From contig JAHHGU010000044.1 in the NCBI GenBank assembly GCA_019359765.1, positions 1 to 45,626 of the forward strand: DNA of 45,626 nucleotides, in the 5' to 3' direction. Position numbers and translations under genes: made by a program. Positions 26,138-34,615 of the stretch are shown one piece after another. Positions within the stretch are counted from its first letter, which is position 1. Each line of letters begins with the position of its first letter. Below the pieces are notes generated by a model. It had not been told where the DNA came from, did no database searches, and was given only the letters and a program-made list of their open reading frames with translations. The DNA is from Aphanothece sp. CMT-3BRIN-NPC111 (GTDB lineage: Bacteria; Cyanobacteriota; Cyanobacteriia; Cyanobacteriales; JAHHGU01).

Positions 26138-26833
26138 TTATTTAACTCCAACTAATGCTTGAGCCGAAGGATATTCAAGAGAAAATATCCGACACTCTTG
26201 AAATCCCGCTTGTATAAGCTGCTTCCAATCATCACATCCATATTCTGTATAGACTTGAAAATCTTGTCGCTTTTCTCCTGAATGGTAGCTAGGTGGTAAA
26301 CCCTCACGAGTGACTGTTAACCTGTCTACAACCATAGGTACTGTAAAAGCACAGTATCCACCTTGTTTCAGCACCCTATAACACTCCGATAGCCCCCGAA
26401 CTGGATACTTGATATGTTCTAAAACATCTGAATGCACAACTAAATCAAAATACATGTCCGGATAATTAATGCACATCATATTAATTTCAGGATAAGCTTT
26501 TAAGGTATGACCTGGCCATTTAGATAAAAAAGACGTTAGGTTTCCGGCTTCATTTATTTCTAAAACTTTTAATTTTTGTAGTTTTTCTTGTTTGATAAAA
26601 TTTTTAAACAATCCTTCGTAATTCAAACATTTCATAATAGATCTTGCCAAAATCATAGCTCTTAAGTTACACTAATAATCTTGACAATGTATTCCTTGCT
26701 GTCTATTGATGTAGTCAACTTCATAATTAGCTAAACACCATTCATCAATTAATGAGTTCCATAAAATAGGTGTAAATATAATTTTCTGGGAACCACAAAC
26801 TGAACAGTTTTTGATAATGGGCAATGATGTCAT
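26138..26833 (-). pseudogene. Zinc-ribbon methyltransferase interrupted by in-frame amber codon
   Basis: Reading from ATG 26833, six bases after the upstream stop, gives MTSLPIIKNCSVCGSQK, continues to NRQQGIHCQDY, meets TAG at codon 54 (26674-26672), and goes on in the same frame to CNLRAMILARSIMKCLN. The full frame would be 231 aa. C10-C13 and C50 look like a zinc ribbon whose fourth Cys is Tyr53. The downstream part has the methyltransferase features FDLVVHSDVLEHI and RVLKQGGYCAFTVPM. Translation from 26656 alone (172 aa) would lack the ribbon and most of the SAM glycine loop. The stop lies 2 bp before the next gene. Confidence 0.7.
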
Positions 26834-26839
26834 TTGGGA

Positions 26840-27580
26840 TTACTTGATGCCGACTAATATAGTTCTATCAACATTATTGTACTGAAATTCTTGAACCTGC
26901 CTATTGGGGTGTAATTGAATCACGCTCTGAAATCCCAATTCTCTTAAAATCTCAACTATAGCTGACAAGTTGGGAACTAAACTAAAGCCACCAATAGAGG
27001 CTAGAGGGTTTTGCTCATCTTTTTCATGGTGGAGAACAAAGTAGCTTCCTCCTTGTGAATATTGATTAGGAGTTCCCCGCCCAAAAGGAATTTTATGACC
27101 GCTTTGGCAAAGCTGCGTTTCTACGAAAAGAAACTTTGAAGTTAAAGAGGCAGCTTTTCTAAGTAATCCAAGTGGATTTTCTACATGATAGATAATTCCC
27201 AAGAGTAATACAACACCAAATTCGCTACTAATGTCAACATCAAAAATATCACCTTGCTTAAAATCACAGTTTTGGTATTGCAAAGTTCTTTTAATAAAAA
27301 TTGCTTTTTCAATGTTTTCTGCTCTGGCTTCTACCCCTAGCCCGAAGTTACAACCACGTTTCAGCATCTCGAATGTAAAGTAACCTTCATTACATGCAAT
27401 GTCTAGAACACAATTATATTTGTAGTCGAAACATACACTATCAAGAAACGAAAATATCATTGAGTGCCTGACATCGTGAACCTCTCTAAGAGAATCAACA
27501 TAAAGGGGCGTTTTAATACCATTGCCCAATTCAAATTCATACATCCATTTACCATACTTCTTAATTTCATCGCTCGACAT
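26840..27580 (-). CDS. SAM-dependent methyltransferase (CmoB/DUF1698-like)
   Basis: Protein of 246 aa starting MSSDEIKKYGKWMYEFEL. The frame is open further upstream (to 27757), but that overlaps wzt; the ATG at 27580 has GAGGAAAAG in front and overlaps the wzt stop by 14 bp, so translation is coupled. The SAM site is CVLDIACNEGYFTFEMLKRG, followed by GVEARAENIEKA and VVLLLGIIYHVENPLGLLRK, a pattern shared with CmoB-type and many glycan methyltransferases. It may cap or modify the exported chain, as methyltransferases next to Wzt often do. Confidence 0.85.
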   Translation of the reverse strand: MSSDEIKKYGKWMYEFELGNGIKTPLYVDSLREVHDVRHSMIFSFLDSVCFDYKYNCVLDIACNEGYFTFEMLKRGCNFGLGVEARAENIEKAIFIKRTLQYQNCDFKQGDIFDVDISSEFGVVLLLGIIYHVENPLGLLRKAASLTSKFLFVETQLCQSGHKIPFGRGTPNQYSQGGSYFVLHHEKDEQNPLASIGGFSLVPNLSAIVEILRELGFQSVIQLHPNRQVQEFQYNNVDRTILVGIK

Positions 27581-28898
27581 ACTTTTCCTCCCATTGAATA
27601 TTAGCAATTTTAAATATTCCCACCACTTGATTAACAGAGGCAACCTTAAGCAAAGTAGCATTTTTAATCCAGTCCAGCATCTCATGATTATCTTGAGTAC
27701 CATCGGCGATTGCCACATCAAAGCTGTAATTTGTTGGGTATAAATGAGGCCAAACAAAACTAAACTTCACTGTCAATACATCTCCCGGATAGCAAACTTT
27801 AGGCTTAACCTGGAGTTGATAACTGTTCCATCCTGTAATCACTGTCCGCAGGTTATCTAGAATATTAATACCAACAATAAGTTGTTTAATTATAGCATGA
27901 ACTACAAGTTCAACTTGAACTTGTATCTCTTCGTCAGGATATATAACATCTATGGAGTTATTTTGGTTATTAAGTAATTTGATTTGAGTAAGCTCTGCTC
28001 GACCTGTTCCAAACCTTTCAGAGCTAGAAAACTCTAGATAAGGAACTTTTGTGTAAGGATTTGTTTTATGTCTTAACAGATTAGCCGTAAGGTACCTATC
28101 ATCCATTGGTTGTAAAGCATATGTCTTGCTTTGAAAAGCTGGTTTTTCTTCATACTGATTATTTATCTGTTTGTAAACCCACGCTTGATAGTGTTTAGCA
28201 GTTTCTTGAGGAGTATCGAGCAATGCGGTTTTACCAGAACGCATCCATAGAGAAATTGTACAAAGTCTGGCAACAGAGCCAACATCGTGAGATACAAATA
28301 TTATTGTTTTCTTTCGCTCCTGAAACTCTCTGATTTTTGCCATACATCTATGTACAAAAATTCCGTCGCCGACGGCAAGAGCTTCATCAATAATTAAAAT
28401 ATCAGGATCGACGTTGACTGCTACGGAAAATGCTAAGCGTACAAACATTCCGCTTGAGTAGGCTTTAACAGGCTGGTCAATAAAATCTCCAATATCCGCC
28501 AACCTAGCAATTTCATCAAACTTATCTTCTATTTGTTTTTTACTTAATCCCAACAACTGCCCGTTAAAAAACACATTCTGCCGCCCAGTAAACTCTGGAT
28601 TAAACCCACTACCAAGCTCTAGCAGTGCCGAAACCCGACCATTCACCCACACCTTACCGCTAGTTGGGGTCAGCGTCCCGGCAATAATTTGTAGCAAAGT
28701 ACTTTTCCCAGAACCATTTTGGCCAATAATCCCTAAAGTCTCTCCTTTAAGAACCTCCAGGTTAATATCGGACAATGCCCAAAATTCCTGCCCGTGGCTT
28801 TTGCCTGGTAGCAAAATATCCTTTAATCGGTCAACAGGTCGAGCATATCGCTTAAAGCACTTCGACACATTATTCAGAGAAATTGCGATATCACTCAT
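27567..28898 (-). CDS. wzt: Polysaccharide ABC exporter ATPase with carbohydrate-binding tail
   Basis: Wzt-type ATPase of 443 aa (KpsT/TagH family). Walker A is GIIGQNGSGKSTLLQII, the signature YSSGMFVRLAFSVA, Walker B ILIIDEALAVGD, and the switch His is in IIFVSHDVGSV. Residues from about 290 form the C-terminal extension of Wzt proteins that bind the end of the polysaccharide (YPDEEIQVQVELV, NILDNLRTVITGWNS). The first ATG giving MSDIAISLNNVSKCF is at 28898; a TTG at 28922 abuts the wzm stop. The tail suggests a chain with a specific non-reducing end cap. Confidence 0.9.
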   Translation of the reverse strand: MSDIAISLNNVSKCFKRYARPVDRLKDILLPGKSHGQEFWALSDINLEVLKGETLGIIGQNGSGKSTLLQIIAGTLTPTSGKVWVNGRVSALLELGSGFNPEFTGRQNVFFNGQLLGLSKKQIEDKFDEIARLADIGDFIDQPVKAYSSGMFVRLAFSVAVNVDPDILIIDEALAVGDGIFVHRCMAKIREFQERKKTIIFVSHDVGSVARLCTISLWMRSGKTALLDTPQETAKHYQAWVYKQINNQYEEKPAFQSKTYALQPMDDRYLTANLLRHKTNPYTKVPYLEFSSSERFGTGRAELTQIKLLNNQNNSIDVIYPDEEIQVQVELVVHAIIKQLIVGINILDNLRTVITGWNSYQLQVKPKVCYPGDVLTVKFSFVWPHLYPTNYSFDVAIADGTQDNHEMLDWIKNATLLKVASVNQVVGIFKIANIQWEEKYVER

Positions 28899-28922
28899 TA
28901 CACTGCTGCCACTCAATAGCAA

Positions 28923-29747
28923 CTAAAGTACATCAGCAAATGCTGGACGCAAGTGCCGATACACCGAAAATCCACAACAAAATACCAGTAAAGACACCCC
29001 AGAAGCGACTCCCCATTCCCCCCAGTGCTTTACCTCTCCAACTAATACTAAATCCCTGTACACCTCGGCTATGGCCGCCACCGGATTCAACCAAAATACC
29101 CAGCCGCGCCATTGCTCCGGAATAGCCGAAATCGGATAAACAATAGGCGTCACATAGAACCAAAGATTCAATATCACTCCCAGCATCTGCGGAATATCTC
29201 TCAAGAATACCGTGAATCCTGCTACAAAATACCCTAATCCCGCCGTCAATAACAACTGCGGCAACCAAACCAAGGGCAACAGCGCTAACGTTGGGTGAAG
29301 TGTCTGGGACGAAACCGCCACCAACACAATCAACGCCATTAAGCCAAACGCGCTCTCAATAAAACTTGATAATAGCGGCACCAATGGTAATAAGGCTAGA
29401 GGAAAAACCACTTTTTTCACCAAATTCGGCTGTCCCACCACCGAATTAGCTGCCTGAGTTAGTCCCCCTGTAAAGGCAAGCCAGGGAACCAACCCCGCAA
29501 ATAGCCACATACCAAATGTGAGGTTATTCTCTGGCAACCCATTTAGACTTAGCTTTACCTTCAAAACAATCGAGAAGACATACGTGTAAATCAGCAATTG
29601 CGATAGCTGATTCAGCAACGGCCACAAATTACCCATAACCGAACCCTTATACCGCGCCTCCAAGTCCCGCCGCACTAAAATTTTCAGTAAATCAAACTTT
29701 GCCCACCATCGCTCATCCAAGGATAGCCAACGCCAAATAAAAAGCAC
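28923..29747 (-). CDS. wzm: Polysaccharide ABC exporter permease
   Basis: ABC-2 permease of 274 aa with six hydrophobic segments. The N-terminal DLLKILVRRDLEARYKGS coupling region, LWPLLNQLSQLLIYTYVF, and the C-terminal PIVYPISAIPEQWRGW with NPVAAIAEVYRDLVL are standard for Wzm/KpsM proteins. It works with the adjacent Wzt to move lipid-linked polysaccharide across the plasma membrane. It is first in the wzm-wzt-methyltransferase run. Confidence 0.92.
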   Translation of the reverse strand: MLFIWRWLSLDERWWAKFDLLKILVRRDLEARYKGSVMGNLWPLLNQLSQLLIYTYVFSIVLKVKLSLNGLPENNLTFGMWLFAGLVPWLAFTGGLTQAANSVVGQPNLVKKVVFPLALLPLVPLLSSFIESAFGLMALIVLVAVSSQTLHPTLALLPLVWLPQLLLTAGLGYFVAGFTVFLRDIPQMLGVILNLWFYVTPIVYPISAIPEQWRGWVFWLNPVAAIAEVYRDLVLVGEVKHWGEWGVASGVSLLVFCCGFSVYRHLRPAFADVL

Positions 29748-29978
29748 ATATAACCTAGCATATTTTTAATAAAAAAAATGAGTGATAGTCAGCTGCTGGC
29801 TTATTTAAGTTTTTCTTTACAAACAGCTTCTTAATCAAAATTTTTATTTAAAGACTTAAGCGATTTTCCAAAAAGAGATTATTTCGTGTTTGTTACTTTA
29901 GTTATATACTCATCTAAGTTATTTATTATAATACAAATGATAAACTTCATGGCAAACAAAGGGGACTTTTAGGCGCTT

Positions 29979-31151
29979 TTAGTTTGTTAAATTTGTTTTG
30001 TAAGCCTTGTACTTAGCAAATGGTACTTCTATTAAGTAGTACGTAGTGATTGCTAACGCAGTAGAGAAAGTTAATGCTATCACTAGCCTAAAACAATACA
30101 TTTTCCATAGAGCCGCAGAAGTGTACAATGGCGACAGTCTTAGGATTATCGGTAAATGCCAAACGTAAATGCCAAAAGAGAGATTACCTATAACTTCCAA
30201 AGCTCTTATCGGATTATTTTTAATTGAAGTCGGCAAAAGTTTTTGGTTCTTACCATGCTTATCTAATTGCAGTTCAAATGCAAATACAAAAAAAGAAGTC
30301 AGTAATGCAGTTAAGGGCTGAAATAAAAAAACAGTTGTTTTAGTAAAGTTAACTGACACCCCAAGATTTGTATGGTAAAAATAGTAAGCACTAGTACAAT
30401 AAAAAATAACAAGCAGAACAACCGAGGCAATTTTCATCAGCTTTTGTTGCCGTAAAGGTACTTTATACCTAATACTCTTTAATAAGGGATTGATTAAAAA
30501 ACCACATATAAAAATATCAACGTTAGTGGCAAGCGGCGTATACCAGTATTTTACTGCCAGTATCAAGTTCGTCCTTATTTCATGCTGGTATGATACCCAT
30601 AGTTTTAAGCCAAATACTGCGCTAATGATTGCAACAGCAAATAACAAAATATCGGACAGCTTCTTTAAGAAAGGATGGGTGAATACATATATAAATGGAA
30701 CCATCAGGTAAAATTGTACTTCCGTAGATAACGACCACAAGGGCGCGTCTATGTCTATTAGGTCGCTGTTTAATAAACGGTAAGTAAAGGTAAAAAGTCT
30801 CGCGTATTGCTCCCAGTTCTTTGGTCTTAAAGCATCAGGATACGCAAATACAGATAAAACTACAATAACAAAGATATATAAGGGTAAAATCCTTAAAGCC
30901 CGATTCTGCCAAAAGTTAAAAATTCCTTGCTTATCGGTCTTGTATCGCTCGGTGTAAAATCCCTTCCCCATCAAGTAACCAGATAGTGTGAAAAATATCC
31001 ATACAGCTACTCCACCAGGAGCAAATAATATCCAGCTAAAATCATAGCCTTGACACAGAAGAAATTCTCGCGGAGGAGAGCAATGTATGAAAACAACCAT
31101 CAAGCAAGCAACCCCTCGTAGGGACAACAAAGCATCTACACGATTTTGCAT
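29979..31151 (-). CDS. Acyltransferase family 3 (OafA/YrhL-like)
   Basis: Integral membrane protein of 390 aa with about ten hydrophobic segments. It begins VDALLSLRGVACLMVVFIHC, where the RGxAxxxVxxxH pattern carries the conserved His of acyltransferase-3 proteins. APGGVAVWIFFTLSGYLMGKG and LWSLSTEVQFYLMVPF follow, with GIYVWHLPI near the end. These enzymes acetylate sugars of surface polysaccharides using cytoplasmic acyl donors. Its place directly upstream of wzm suggests it modifies the exported glycan. There is no C-terminal SGNH domain. Confidence 0.9.
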   Translation of the reverse strand: MQNRVDALLSLRGVACLMVVFIHCSPPREFLLCQGYDFSWILFAPGGVAVWIFFTLSGYLMGKGFYTERYKTDKQGIFNFWQNRALRILPLYIFVIVVLSVFAYPDALRPKNWEQYARLFTFTYRLLNSDLIDIDAPLWSLSTEVQFYLMVPFIYVFTHPFLKKLSDILLFAVAIISAVFGLKLWVSYQHEIRTNLILAVKYWYTPLATNVDIFICGFLINPLLKSIRYKVPLRQQKLMKIASVVLLVIFYCTSAYYFYHTNLGVSVNFTKTTVFLFQPLTALLTSFFVFAFELQLDKHGKNQKLLPTSIKNNPIRALEVIGNLSFGIYVWHLPIILRLSPLYTSAALWKMYCFRLVIALTFSTALAITTYYLIEVPFAKYKAYKTNLTN

Positions 31152-31219
31152 AACTTTACTACTGGCAATCTAGCCAAAGTTTAACATATGCTTTTGAGTG
31201 TATAGAACCCATTTGAGAT

Positions 31220-31375
31220 CTATTCCTTTGCTAACCTCTTGAACATCAGTGTGATGAAGCAAAGATCGAATTTAGCCGTAGCATTGGTAAGTGTTCTTTC
31301 AAAGCTTTTAACGAGGCTTTAACAGCGCTCCATCAAAGTGTTCGACAACCCGCCGAGCAGCAACGGTAACAAAGC
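31220..31375 (-). pseudogene. IS5-family-like transposase C-terminal remnant
   Basis: On the minus strand, TVAARRVVEHFDGALLKPR is followed, after a frame change, by SLVKSFERTLTNATAKFDL and CFITLMFKRLAKE ending at TAG (31222-31220). This resembles the C-terminal end of IS5-family (DDE) transposases (RRWVVERT... then a FERTL..A.AK..LCFIRLM.KRLA block, from memory). No ends or inverted repeats were found. It marks the right border of the AT-rich polysaccharide island. Confidence 0.5.
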
Positions 31376-31442
31376 CCTATTTTCCTTCTTCTTATTTTTA
31401 TACCCTTACGAACTAATGCTCATGGGCATAAAAAAGATGAAA

Positions 31443-32513
31443 TTATAGACTATTAGGATCTATCCCCAGTTCTCGTAACTTAGCAGCAAAGCGTTCAGCA
31501 CGTTGACGTTCTCGAACAGCACGTTGTTCAGCTTGTAACGCTCGTTGTTCAGCCTTTGATGCTTGTTCAAGTTTGAGCTGTGTTACCTCTTCTAAGTAAT
31601 CAGCAAGATTTTTAATTGCCTTAGCATTAAGATGTTTTAATTTATATTCTGAAACTGGCTCCGTTTCTGGTTTAATATTACGCTGAGGCGAGGATTCTAA
31701 TCCATTGTTTGATAAAGTATTATAGATTTTTTCAGATTTTATTTGGCGCTCGTAAACTTCAGTTTTGGTCAAATTAGTTGTAGCTGGATCTGGTTTTGAA
31801 TCGATATTATCTATATTTAGATTGGCTATTTGTTTTGCTAGCTCGGTTGCCCATACGACTTTCTCACTACCAGATAATGTGAGTTGACTAACTAAAGTCT
31901 TTATATAAAAAATTCCTTCATTAACAGTAATGTTTTGAAGAGGATACCAGTTATTTTTAATAAATATGAGCAGATTAAGATTAAACTTATGCTGATTCTG
32001 ATATCGTTGGGTAGGCCACCATTTTTTCCATAAAGCTACTGCTTCTGTGTAGTGAATTTTATAACCTGATGGCGGCACCCACTTTTGGTATTCCACAAAT
32101 CCTTTTTGCTTTGAATCTCCCCAATATACAAAATTATTTTTTTGAAGAATTTCATTGATTAATTCCCAATATTGAGAAGTAGGTTTTATTAAAGCTACAC
32201 GTCTTTTGTCTACCCAGGCTAGCAGTCCAATTATTTCTGATTTAGCGGTGGTTAGTTGAAGTCTATCACCAGTAGAACCCAGGCGAAGATTTTTGTTAGC
32301 TACAAGTGAGGTTTCACCTTGAGCAAATTTTTGAATTAAAGTTGCATCATCAATAGTGGAAGCCTGACCATCAGTTTGTGAATTATCAGCTTGAATAGGA
32401 AGTGGTGATGGGTCAGATTCTAATTTATTTCTAGAATCTCTAGAAGATTGAATTATACAGGCATCTTCGTCAGGGTTTAAGTCAAAAATGTTATTAGACA
32501 TGGGCCTAGCCAC
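31443..32513 (-). CDS. Hypothetical protein with C-terminal coiled coil
   Basis: Protein of 356 aa (a second ATG at 32501 is possible), with no family recognised for its body. The first 60 residues are polar and probably disordered. A middle region is Trp- and Tyr-rich (YWGDSKQKGFVEYQKW, YTEAVALWKKWWPTQ). The last 60 residues are a charged coiled coil with AEQRALQAEQRAVRERQRAE and end KLRELGIDPNSL. That tail is nearly the same as tails of many cyanobacterial Uma2-type proteins, so it looks like a shared module. No membrane segments. Confidence 0.72.
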   Translation of the reverse strand: MARPMSNNIFDLNPDEDACIIQSSRDSRNKLESDPSPLPIQADNSQTDGQASTIDDATLIQKFAQGETSLVANKNLRLGSTGDRLQLTTAKSEIIGLLAWVDKRRVALIKPTSQYWELINEILQKNNFVYWGDSKQKGFVEYQKWVPPSGYKIHYTEAVALWKKWWPTQRYQNQHKFNLNLLIFIKNNWYPLQNITVNEGIFYIKTLVSQLTLSGSEKVVWATELAKQIANLNIDNIDSKPDPATTNLTKTEVYERQIKSEKIYNTLSNNGLESSPQRNIKPETEPVSEYKLKHLNAKAIKNLADYLEEVTQLKLEQASKAEQRALQAEQRAVRERQRAERFAAKLRELGIDPNSL

Positions 32514-32660
32514 GGTAATAAATATTCTAATTATTATGGTAGAGGAGGGTTGTAGGACTTAACTAGGAATTAGGCAACAGCTTTACTAATCCCATAGTTG
32601 AAGTAGGGCAAGCATAAGGGGTTTGGATAATTACAACCTACCCTCGCCCCAGATGGCTCT

Positions 32661-33053
32661 CTACTGTTGAGCTGCGTAAGCCCTCAAATCATCATAAAGG
32701 CGGACTTCCAAGAGACGATTTTGCTCGTCTACCATGACAACTGTTGGCCGGTATGTTTTTAATTCTTCTGGGCTGAGTTGTCCGTAGGTCATGACGATCA
32801 AGCGATCACCCTTCATCCCCAGTCGTGCGGCGGCACCATTGAGTTCAATTGCCCCTGAGTTGGCTGGGGCGGCGATCGCATAGGTAATGAATCGCTCTCC
32901 ATTAGCGACATTTACCACCTGCACCTGCTCATAAGGTAAGATACCCGCAGCATCCAACAAAGTGCGATCAATGCTGATACTACCCATGTAGTTCAGATTG
33001 GCATCGGTGAGGGTGCAACTATGAATTTTTGCTAAAAGGAGCGTGCGCTGCAT
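32661..33053 (-). CDS. panD: Aspartate 1-decarboxylase
   Basis: Pyruvoyl-dependent enzyme of 130 aa making beta-alanine for pantothenate. Starting at the ATG at 33053 (MQRTLLLAKIHSCTLTDANL), the self-cleavage pair Gly24-Ser25 falls in YMGSISIDRTLLD, as in known PanD. VNVANGERFITYAI and GAIELNGAAARLGMKGD complete the fold. The frame is open to 33128, but that would displace the cleavage site and add an unrelated sequence. Monocistronic. Confidence 0.95.
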   Translation of the reverse strand: MQRTLLLAKIHSCTLTDANLNYMGSISIDRTLLDAAGILPYEQVQVVNVANGERFITYAIAAPANSGAIELNGAAARLGMKGDRLIVMTYGQLSPEELKTYRPTVVMVDEQNRLLEVRLYDDLRAYAAQQ

Positions 33054-33266
33054 GGCTCTTGGCAATTCTCCCCGGTGAGAAAGTGCGATCGCACAGCGGC
33101 TAGCAGCCAATACTGGCGATGCATACACTTTCGTTATTGTAGATTTACCAGCACAAGTGTTCTTGTCGGGAAAGTTTTACTACTTGAGTTAATTTTAACT
33201 TTCTCTCAACAAATGTTTCTTCATTCTATTGCTGGTATAAACAGGCAGTATCGTAAGTCAAGCTAG

Positions 33267-33779
33267 CTATTTGCTGCCAGCGGCAATACACTTTTCAACC
33301 AGGGGCATCACCTCATGGACATCTTTCCAGCCCTGAATTTCGGTGACTTTCTTCTCTAAGTTTTTATAGGTTTTAAAAAACTCAGCAATTTCGTCTAGCC
33401 GATGCGGGGCGACATCCTGAAGAGATTTTACCTGGGCATAGCGGGGGTCTTTGTCAGGAACGCAGAGAATTTTCTCATCGCGATCGCCTCCGTCGATCAT
33501 CTCCAGCATTCCAATGGGACGTGCGGCAATGACGCACCCTGGAAATGTCGGCTGATCCATCAACACCATACCATCTAGGGGGTCGCCATCATCAGCCAAA
33601 GTGTTGGGCACAAAGCCGTAGTCGTAAGGGTACTGCACAGATGAATAAAGCACGCGATCGAGAGCAAAAGCTTGCAAATCCTTGTCGTACTCGTACTTGT
33701 TTTTGCTACCGGCGATAATTTCAATCAGGACGTTGATTAGACCTGGTTTGGGTTGAGCAGGAATACGTGATAAATCCAA
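33267..33779 (-). CDS. ppa: Inorganic pyrophosphatase (family I)
   Basis: Soluble family I pyrophosphatase of 170 aa. It hydrolyses PPi to phosphate and pulls biosynthetic reactions forward. The metal-binding signature is DDGDPLDGMVL, with YPYDYGFVPNTL and CVPDKDPRY on either side, and EIIAGSKNKYEYDK near the N-terminus. Length is typical. Followed by a 213-bp gap to panD on the same strand. Confidence 0.95.
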   Translation of the reverse strand: MDLSRIPAQPKPGLINVLIEIIAGSKNKYEYDKDLQAFALDRVLYSSVQYPYDYGFVPNTLADDGDPLDGMVLMDQPTFPGCVIAARPIGMLEMIDGGDRDEKILCVPDKDPRYAQVKSLQDVAPHRLDEIAEFFKTYKNLEKKVTEIQGWKDVHEVMPLVEKCIAAGSK

Positions 33780-33941
33780 AGCGTTTCTCCAAGGAATACT
33801 AGCGTCAGGGGTGCATTCAAAGGAAGGTCAAGGGCGAAAGCTGGAAGACAGAATAATCGGAAATATCTCTCTTCTTTTCATCCTTCATCCTCTTGTTGAC
33901 CCCCGTGTAGCATTCTACGAGAATATGGGCATCTCAGACGG

Positions 33942-33993
33942 GAACCCCCTGTAGCCTCCCCAAATTCTGGGCGTGGGAGACTACAGGGGGTTC
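33942..33993. repeat. 19-bp inverted repeat
   Basis: GAACCCCCTGTAGCCTCCC (33942-33960) and GGGAGACTACAGGGGGTTC (33975-33993) pair with a single mismatch around a 14-nt loop. It is not followed by a T run. It is probably a dispersed palindromic repeat rather than a terminator. Confidence 0.75.
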
Positions 33994-34495
33994 TCTAGGT
34001 AATAGCTGCGCTACAGGCGGGTCTTGAAGCCTTGCAGCGACAATATCTACCAGTACATATCTGGCAATTAGTTAATGCATCGTTGGTTTTGTTGTTAAAT
34101 GACCATCCAGCAATTTCAATTCCCTGCTCTAGGAACTGAATATGTGGTCTGTTGCAAAAGAAGGCTGCTGCTTGAAGAGAAGTTAGCGATCGCAAACAGA
34201 GGTAAGGTTAGGGTCAATATAGCAATGACAGTTCCAAAAACCTCTGCCCACCTATGGGCAGGTTGGTCAGAAGATTTGGCAGACGGGCCACTAGATTCCA
34301 TAAATTAGTTGCAAACTGAACTCAGTCACATGAAGAGCAAGGGGGCAAATTTCCACCCTCTATTATTAATTCTAACGGTTCCTCATCGGCGGATTGTCTT
34401 CTAGCAAACAATCTCAATCAAATCTTTCTAGGGGCATAGAAAATTAGTAACTGCTCTGCATAGTGGGCGGGGTTTTCCAGCCACAAAAGGATGAT

Positions 34496-34526
34496 AAAAA
34501 AACCGCCGCTAGCGTGAGGGCGGTCT
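34496..34526 (-). terminator. Intrinsic terminator of the DUF362 gene
   Basis: On the minus strand ACCGCC, a loop of about 10 nt, then GGCGGT is followed by seven T residues. It lies 90 bp downstream of the stop at 34616, in the right orientation to end that transcript. Confidence 0.75.
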
Positions 34527-34615
34527 GGTTAAGCAATCGGAAGGTGATACATACCTTACCCTGATGTTTTTGTAACAAAGTGTAACTATTATTACATAAT
34601 TTATCTCCCTGCTAC

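Larger units (their letters stand above)
33780..34615. other. 836-bp spacer with hairpins, no convincing gene
   Basis: The minus-strand frame 33995-34195 and the plus-strand frames near 34100-34300 overlap each other and resemble nothing known. The contents I can support are a long inverted repeat at 33942-33993 and a terminator at 34496-34526. A small undetected RNA or peptide cannot be excluded. Confidence 0.5.

Noticed and set aside
33995..34195. Minus-strand frame with Cys-rich end (NCQICTGRYCRCKASRPAC)
   Set aside because: Cys spacing resembles a zinc motif, but the rest looks random, and overlapping plus-strand frames are equally long.
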